In this document: piece by piece, positions 5,303 to 8,772 of the stretch
Layout of the letters: each line of letters begins with the position of its first letter
Position numbering within the stretch: the first letter of the stretch is position 1
Assembly (NCBI GenBank): GCA_007126855.1
Contig: SLAK01000448.1
Coordinates: 1 to 8,772 of the forward strand
Length of the DNA: 8,772 nt
Direction: 5' to 3'
DNA from: Dehalococcoidia bacterium
GTDB lineage: Bacteria; Chloroflexota; Dehalococcoidia; Tepidiformales; Tepidiformaceae
Program-made: the position numbers and the translations under genes
Notes under the pieces: generated by a model
What the model saw: only the letters and a program-made list of their open reading frames with translations
What the model was told of the DNA's origin: nothing
The model's database searches: none

Positions 5303-8145
5303 TGATGCACCTCTTGAACCTTTTCGAAGTCACAGGGAATCCAGCGGTCGGCGGGGACGGGCTGCCATTCGGCTCCCAGGTGGGAGAGGTGGCCATAGCC
5401 ACCGGCGAAGCCGATCCACTTGACCATGCCGGGTTCGATTTCGTTGGCGCCGCTCCAGTCCTTGTACTGGAAGCCGGCCCAGCCGTTGTAGGAGATGATC
5501 TGGCCGGGGCGGACATTCGGCGCGACCTTGGCGCGCACGAGGAAGGAGCTGACGTCGTTGAAGACGCGGATGAGGTCGTCGTCGGCGACGCCCCGTGCAG
5601 CGGCGTCATCGGGGTTGACCATGACATTGGGTTCGCCGCGGTGGGTACCGAGGATGACCCAGTTGCCCTGGTTCATGGTGTGAATGCTCCAGCGGTTGTG
5701 GCCGGAGGTCATGCCCAGGGGATAGTCGCCGCCGGACCTGGGGTTGGGCTTGTAAGTCGGCAGCGCCTCGTTGGCTTCGAGGAACCATTCATGGTCGATA
5801 TAGAACTGGGCGCGCCGGGCATAGGTGGGGAAGGGCGTGCCCTGCTCGGTGTTGTCGCGGAAGGGGGCGTGGGTCTCGTTGGGCTTGATGGGTGAAGCCT
5901 GGGCGAGCGCCATGGGCGAGAGGCCCCAGTCGACGAAGCGGACGTGGCCTTTTTCGCGAAGGGTGCGGAGGTTGGTGCCCATGGGGAGGGTGCCGGCCAG
6001 GGCGGAGTCGCGGATCTGCTCGTCGTTGAGCCGCTCTTCGTCGAGCAAGAAGCCTTTCATGGAATAGGCGTCCGGCAGGTTGGCATAGCGGCGGGCCTGG
6101 CCGGTGGAATCGTTGTACTCTTCGAGGCCGCGTTCGCGGGCACGCTTAGCGATCATGGATGCGAGCGCGTGGAAGATCTGCCATTCGTTGCGGGATTCGC
6201 CTGCTGGCGGCGCGGCCTTATCGCTAAAGGTGAGGTTGAGCAGGTGCGGCGTGGGGATATGGAAGCCGATCTTCTCGTAATGCTGGGCGGCCGGCAGGAT
6301 GTAGTCGCTATAGAGGCCGGTCTGGCTGATGCGGAAGTCGATCGAGACGATAAGGTCGAGTTTCGGCCAGAGGGTGGGGAGCAGCGCGGTCTTGCCGCCG
6401 CGGGTGCGGCGCAGCATGTTGCCACCGCATTCGATGAGTATGCGCGGTCGCTCTTCGGTGCGTGGGTGATCCATGCCGTCCCACCAGCCTTTGGCGAGCG
6501 CTTCCTGGAAGTACTCGTCGAAGGTGCGTGGGAGGGAGTCGTCGCCCCACCCTTCTTTGTTCCAGCGTTCGTTGTAGCCACCCTGCCAGTACCACCAGAA
6601 GGCCGGCGGCGAGGAAGTGGAGCCGGTGGGGTATTCGTCGGCGCCGCGCTGGTCGAGGCCGGGGCGCTGGCCGGAGCGCTGCATCTTCATGGACATCTGG
6701 CCGAGGCGCTTGACGGCGATCTCGGTGGTCATGGTGGGGTCGAATGCCTTCATGGCGGAGATTGCTGCATCGCGGCCTGAGAGGACGATCTCAGTATTCG
6801 CGGCCCCCGGGCCGGGCTTGTTCGTTGCGATGAAGGCGCCATCGTGCATGCCGGAGGCCCAGCAGCGGATGCCGGTGCCTTTACGGCCCCAGTTTCCGCT
6901 AGCGGCGAGAACGAGGGCCTGGGCGCGTTCCATGAGGTCGCCGTGGTAGTACTTGCAGGCGTTGTAGCCGAGCATGATGTTGGTGCGCTTCGTGGCGATC
7001 TTGCGCGCGAGCGAACGGACGACATCGGGGTGGACGCCGGTGATAGCCTGCTGTTTTTCGGGGGTGAATTCGCGGTTGAGCTTTTCGCGGAGGATATCGA
7101 AGGCGGGCCGCACGGTGACCGTTGAGCCGTCGGCGAGCTGGACATCGTAGGAGCCTTCGAGAGCAACATCGACGCCCTTAAGGAACATGGAGCCGCGGTC
7201 GGCGGGGCGCACGCCCTCGCCCGGGACCCAGTGGTACATCTGGTCTTCGAGGCCGCCGCCATCAACGTCGGTCTGGCGGAGGTAGCGCCAGTTGTCGGTG
7301 CGGACCAGGAAGCTGAGGTCGGTCTGCTCGCGGATGAAGTCCCAGTGGGCCAGGTTTTCTTCGAACATGACCTGGGCCAGGGCGAGGCCGAAGGCGGCAT
7401 CGGTGCCGCCGTTGATGGGCACCTGGTAGTCGGCATGGACGTGGGAGGGATTAATGTCCGGGGAGATGTTGATGACTTCGGCGCCGTTGTAGCGGGCTTC
7501 GGCGATGAAGTGATAGAAGGGGATGCGGGTGTAGACGGGGTTCATGTGCCAGATGAGCACGACCTCGGAGTGGAACCAGTCATCGGCGGAGGAGACGGCG
7601 CTGAAGCGGCCGAAGGTCTCATAGAGGCCGATGGAGAAGTCGTTGATGGAGCCGTTGAGGTCGAGGCCGTGGCCGCCGAGGACGCTGAAGAACTTGTTGG
7701 TGGGGATGACGGTGGCCATCTCGGGCGTGCCTTCGTGAACGATGGTTTGCGGGCCGTCTTCCTCGATGGCGTCGATGATGCGGTCTGCAATATCGGCGAG
7801 GGCTTCGTCCCAGGTGACGCGATTCCACCGTCCTTCGCCGCGTTCGCCGACTCGCTTGAGGGGATACATGATGCGGTCGGGGCCATAGAGCGACTGGCTC
7901 CACGCCGCGCCTTTCTGGCAACCCATGGGGTTGAAGTCGGGCACACCGGGTTCGATGGTGTCGAAGCTGCCGGACTGCTCTTCCCGCAGGACCATGCCGT
8001 CTTTGACGTAGACGCGCATGGGGCAATTGCCGGGGTAACAGTCCACGCAGTGGGTGCCCCAGAAGACGCCGTCCCATTCCCACTTTTTGCGGTAGAGGTC
8101 CTGGGGGCCGCTGTAAACCGCTGATGAATCTGCTGTGGTGCTCAT
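5299..8145 (-). CDS. Molybdopterin oxidoreductase catalytic (alpha) subunit 1, type II DMSO reductase family
   Basis: 948 aa catalytic subunit, expected to hold bis-MGD molybdenum and the FS0 [4Fe-4S] cluster. FS0 ligands: H32-x3-C36-x4-C41 and C76 in NPMGCQKG. The C36-C41 gap is one residue longer than in NarG or in alpha-2, and there is an extra Cys33 next to the His. D169 in SINDF aligns with the NarG Mo-ligating Asp, placing it in type II. Other conserved parts: WHMNPVYTRIPF (199-210), ISPDINPS (227-234), GTDAAFGLALAQVM, YHGDLMERAQ (400-409), SIDFRISQTGLYSDYILPAA (601-620) and TSGHNRW (813-819). Residues about 482-510 form a Met/Gln/Arg-rich stretch absent from alpha-2. No Tat signal is present, and extending the frame upstream meets a stop without a start codon, so this is not a start-choice error. 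The ATG has no good Shine-Dalgarno and may be leaderless. First gene of the A-C-B-D-A2 run; the substrate cannot be assigned. Confidence 0.95.
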   Translation of the reverse strand: MSTTADSSAVYSGPQDLYRKKWEWDGVFWGTHCVDCYPGNCPMRVYVKDGMVLREEQSGSFDTIEPGVPDFNPMGCQKGAAWSQSLYGPDRIMYPLKRVGERGEGRWNRVTWDEALADIADRIIDAIEEDGPQTIVHEGTPEMATVIPTNKFFSVLGGHGLDLNGSINDFSIGLYETFGRFSAVSSADDWFHSEVVLIWHMNPVYTRIPFYHFIAEARYNGAEVINISPDINPSHVHADYQVPINGGTDAAFGLALAQVMFEENLAHWDFIREQTDLSFLVRTDNWRYLRQTDVDGGGLEDQMYHWVPGEGVRPADRGSMFLKGVDVALEGSYDVQLADGSTVTVRPAFDILREKLNREFTPEKQQAITGVHPDVVRSLARKIATKRTNIMLGYNACKYYHGDLMERAQALVLAASGNWGRKGTGIRCWASGMHDGAFIATNKPGPGAANTEIVLSGRDAAISAMKAFDPTMTTEIAVKRLGQMSMKMQRSGQRPGLDQRGADEYPTGSTSSPPAFWWYWQGGYNERWNKEGWGDDSLPRTFDEYFQEALAKGWWDGMDHPRTEERPRILIECGGNMLRRTRGGKTALLPTLWPKLDLIVSIDFRISQTGLYSDYILPAAQHYEKIGFHIPTPHLLNLTFSDKAAPPAGESRNEWQIFHALASMIAKRARERGLEEYNDSTGQARRYANLPDAYSMKGFLLDEERLNDEQIRDSALAGTLPMGTNLRTLREKGHVRFVDWGLSPMALAQASPIKPNETHAPFRDNTEQGTPFPTYARRAQFYIDHEWFLEANEALPTYKPNPRSGGDYPLGMTSGHNRWSIHTMNQGNWVILGTHRGEPNVMVNPDDAAARGVADDDLIRVFNDVSSFLVRAKVAPNVRPGQIISYNGWAGFQYKDWSGANEIEPGMVKWIGFAGGYGHLSHLGAEWQPVPADRWIPCDFEKVQEVHQ
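5308..5314 (-). promoter_or_regulatory. Ribosome binding site of the gamma subunit
   Basis: AGAGGTG on the minus strand sits 5-6 nt before the gamma ATG (5302), inside the last codons of alpha-1, and fits the ATGA-coupled start. Confidence 0.65.
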
Positions 8146-8170
8146 GCCGCCGATAATGGGGCCGCGGCAT
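8144..8170 (-). promoter_or_regulatory. Inverted repeat spanning the alpha-1 start codon
   Basis: ATGCCGC (8144-8150) and GCGGCAT (8164-8170) on the plus strand are exact reverse complements with a 13-nt loop. In an mRNA that begins upstream, this 7-bp GC-rich stem would include the first two bases of the AUG and the bases just before it, hiding the start site. It could tune translation of read-through transcripts from the chaperone gene, while a leaderless transcript would escape it. Chance occurrence in GC-rich DNA is possible. Confidence 0.35.
8153..8158 (-). promoter_or_regulatory. Possible -10 element (CATTAT) for a leaderless alpha-1 transcript
   Basis: On the minus strand CATTAT ends 7 nt before the alpha-1 ATG. 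A -10 box at that distance would place the first transcribed base at or beside the A of the start codon, and no Shine-Dalgarno is visible for this gene, unlike for its neighbours. No convincing -35 hexamer is present at 16-19 bp, which fits an activator-dependent promoter using the palindrome upstream. The call rests on one short AT-rich hexamer and is weak. Confidence 0.35.
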
Positions 8171-8180
8171 CGAGGGGGGT

Positions 8181-8196
8181 TATGACTGTGGTCATA
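8181..8196. promoter_or_regulatory. Perfect palindrome TATGAC-TGTG-GTCATA, candidate operator
   Basis: Both 6-bp arms are perfectly complementary around a 4-bp spacer. The inner geometry, five bases-N4-five bases (ATGAC-N4-GTCAT), is that of Crp/Fnr-family sites such as TTGAT-N4-ATCAA (FNR) and TTGAC-N4-GTCAA (DNR-like), with one differing base per arm. TetR-type operators can also look like this. Its centre lies 43.5 bp upstream of the alpha-1 ATG. If transcription starts at or near that ATG, this is close to the -41.5 position of class II activator sites. Which regulator binds is inference. Confidence 0.55.
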
Positions 8197-8244
8197 TGGG
8201 CTAAATCAGTTGGGGGAGCGGGTGGTTGGCGGCGGATGGCGCGG

Positions 8245-8772
8245 TCAACTGGCATGAGCAGCCACGGGCTCTTGTGCGCTGCAGGACGCGGGCGCCTGGA
8301 GGCAGGCGAGGTCGGCGGCGGCGAATGCGCCGATGGAATTGGTAGCCCAGGCCCAGAAGCCGAGCCTGTCGCTTGCGTTCACGCGGTCGCGCAGCCGGGG
8401 AAGCCAGGGGATGAGCATCCTTTCGAGGAAATCGCGCTGTGCGGCACGGAAGGTTTGCTGGAGCCGTGGGGAGCAGGCTGCGGCCTCGCTGAAGGTGAGG
8501 TGTCGCATGAATTCGAGCGCGGTGGCCAGGTGGCCTGCGGGGCGGGGGTCTTCGGGCGATAGCGCCATGCCGTAGTACTCAAAGAAGTGGGCGACTTCTT
8601 CGCGGTGGCGGTCGCCGTCTGCTTCGTCGAACCAGGCATCTGCGATAAGCGGGGCGATGCCGCCGGCGCCTTTGTGATCGCCAAAGAGGCGCGCGTATTC
8701 ACGGTGGAACTGTTCGAGGGAGGCGCCAGGAGGGAGCGCGGGCTTACCGAAGTAGACGGGGTAGCTGAGCAG
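8245..8772 (-). CDS. TorD/DmsD-like chaperone, C-terminal 175 residues (5' end beyond right edge)
   Basis: The frame is open from the window edge to TGA at 8247-8245, giving 175 residues starting LLSYPVYFGKPALPPG, so the start codon lies outside. Several internal ATGs exist, but the upstream part is clearly homologous and should be kept. TorD-type signatures: EQFHREYARLFG, then FFEYYGMALSPEDPRPAGH followed by LATALEFMRHLTF, then RAAQRDFLERMLIPWLPRL. The match to the chaperone at 2956-3642 is extensive (shared DPRP-GHLAT-LEFM--LTF and DFLER), so these are paralogs. The C-terminal tail (PASCSAQEPVAAHAS) is low in conservation. It may serve alpha-1, just downstream, or another catalytic subunit outside the window. 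It is followed by a 99-bp gap without an obvious terminator. Confidence 0.9.
   Translation of the reverse strand: MLSYPVYFGKPALPPGASLEQFHREYARLFGDHKGAGGIAPLIADAWFDEADGDRHREEVAHFFEYYGMALSPEDPRPAGHLATALEFMRHLTFSEAAACSPRLQQTFRAAQRDFLERMLIPWLPRLRDRVNASDRLGFWAWATNSIGAFAAADLACLQAPASCSAQEPVAAHAS

Larger units (their letters stand above)
8146..8244 (-). other. Intergenic gap between chaperone and alpha-1
   Basis: This 99-bp stretch is the only real intergenic space in the window. It holds the 8181-8196 palindrome, a possible -10 box and one arm of a start-codon hairpin. I see no T-run terminator after the chaperone, so read-through from upstream is possible alongside a local promoter. Nothing codes here: the frame of alpha-1 continues upstream to a TGA without any start codon. 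Confidence 0.7.

Noticed and set aside
7231..8124. Plus-strand open frame of 297 codons opposite alpha-1
   Set aside because: Antisense shadow rich in Gly, Val, Asp and Glu without recognisable domains.
5302..8145. Naming alpha-1/beta/gamma as ebdABC, ddhABC, serABC or narGH
   Set aside because: The family is clear but substrate-defining residues, signals and gene order do not match any one of these closely enough for a gene symbol.
8143..8170. Alternative start at 8170 giving a twin-arginine-like N-terminus (MPRPHYRRHEHH)
   Set aside because: It is in a different frame from alpha-1 and ends without joining it, so it is not a Tat signal for the enzyme.
8181..8196. The palindrome as a transcription terminator for the upstream chaperone
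   Set aside because: The stem is only 6 bp, half of it A/T, and no T-run follows on the minus strand; an operator is a better fit.

Overview
The window is GC-rich (above 60 % by eye), bacterial in style, and coded almost entirely on the minus strand. It carries a compact operon for a type II DMSO reductase-family molybdenum enzyme. This is the group that holds ethylbenzene, DMS, selenate, chlorate, perchlorate and NarG-type nitrate enzymes. Codons strongly favour G/C at third positions, genes touch or overlap, and no mobile element, RNA gene or CRISPR array is visible. The host cannot be fixed from the sequence. A Chloroflexota- or actinobacteria-like high-GC bacterium would fit, but that is a guess.

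Reading in the direction of transcription (right to left): a TorD/DmsD-like chaperone cut by the right edge (8772-8245); a 99-bp gap with a perfect 6-4-6 palindrome, a possible -10 element and a hairpin over the next start codon; catalytic subunit alpha-1, 948 aa (8145-5299); a heme-b type gamma subunit, 199 aa (5302-4703), overlapping alpha-1 by ATGA; a four-cluster iron-sulfur beta subunit, 351 aa (4699-3644); a second TorD-like chaperone, 228 aa (3642-2956); a second catalytic subunit alpha-2, 915 aa, with a GTG start (2935-188); and an unrecognised gene that overlaps alpha-2 by ATGA and runs off the left edge (191-1).

The expected assembly is a chaperone-matured alpha subunit (bis-MGD molybdenum plus the FS0 cluster), the beta subunit as electron wire, and gamma as heme electron exit or entry. 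Four things set the locus apart from the described members. There are two divergent alpha subunits around one visible beta/gamma pair. The order is A-C-B-D-A2 rather than ABCD or ABDC. None of the subunits has a visible Tat or Sec signal, so the complex looks cytoplasmic, unlike Ebd, Ddh, Ser and Clr. Finally, the beta subunit has Asp where NarH-type proteins have an aromatic residue in the third cluster motif, and gamma may lack its usual Lys heme ligand. The substrate cannot be read from the sequence.
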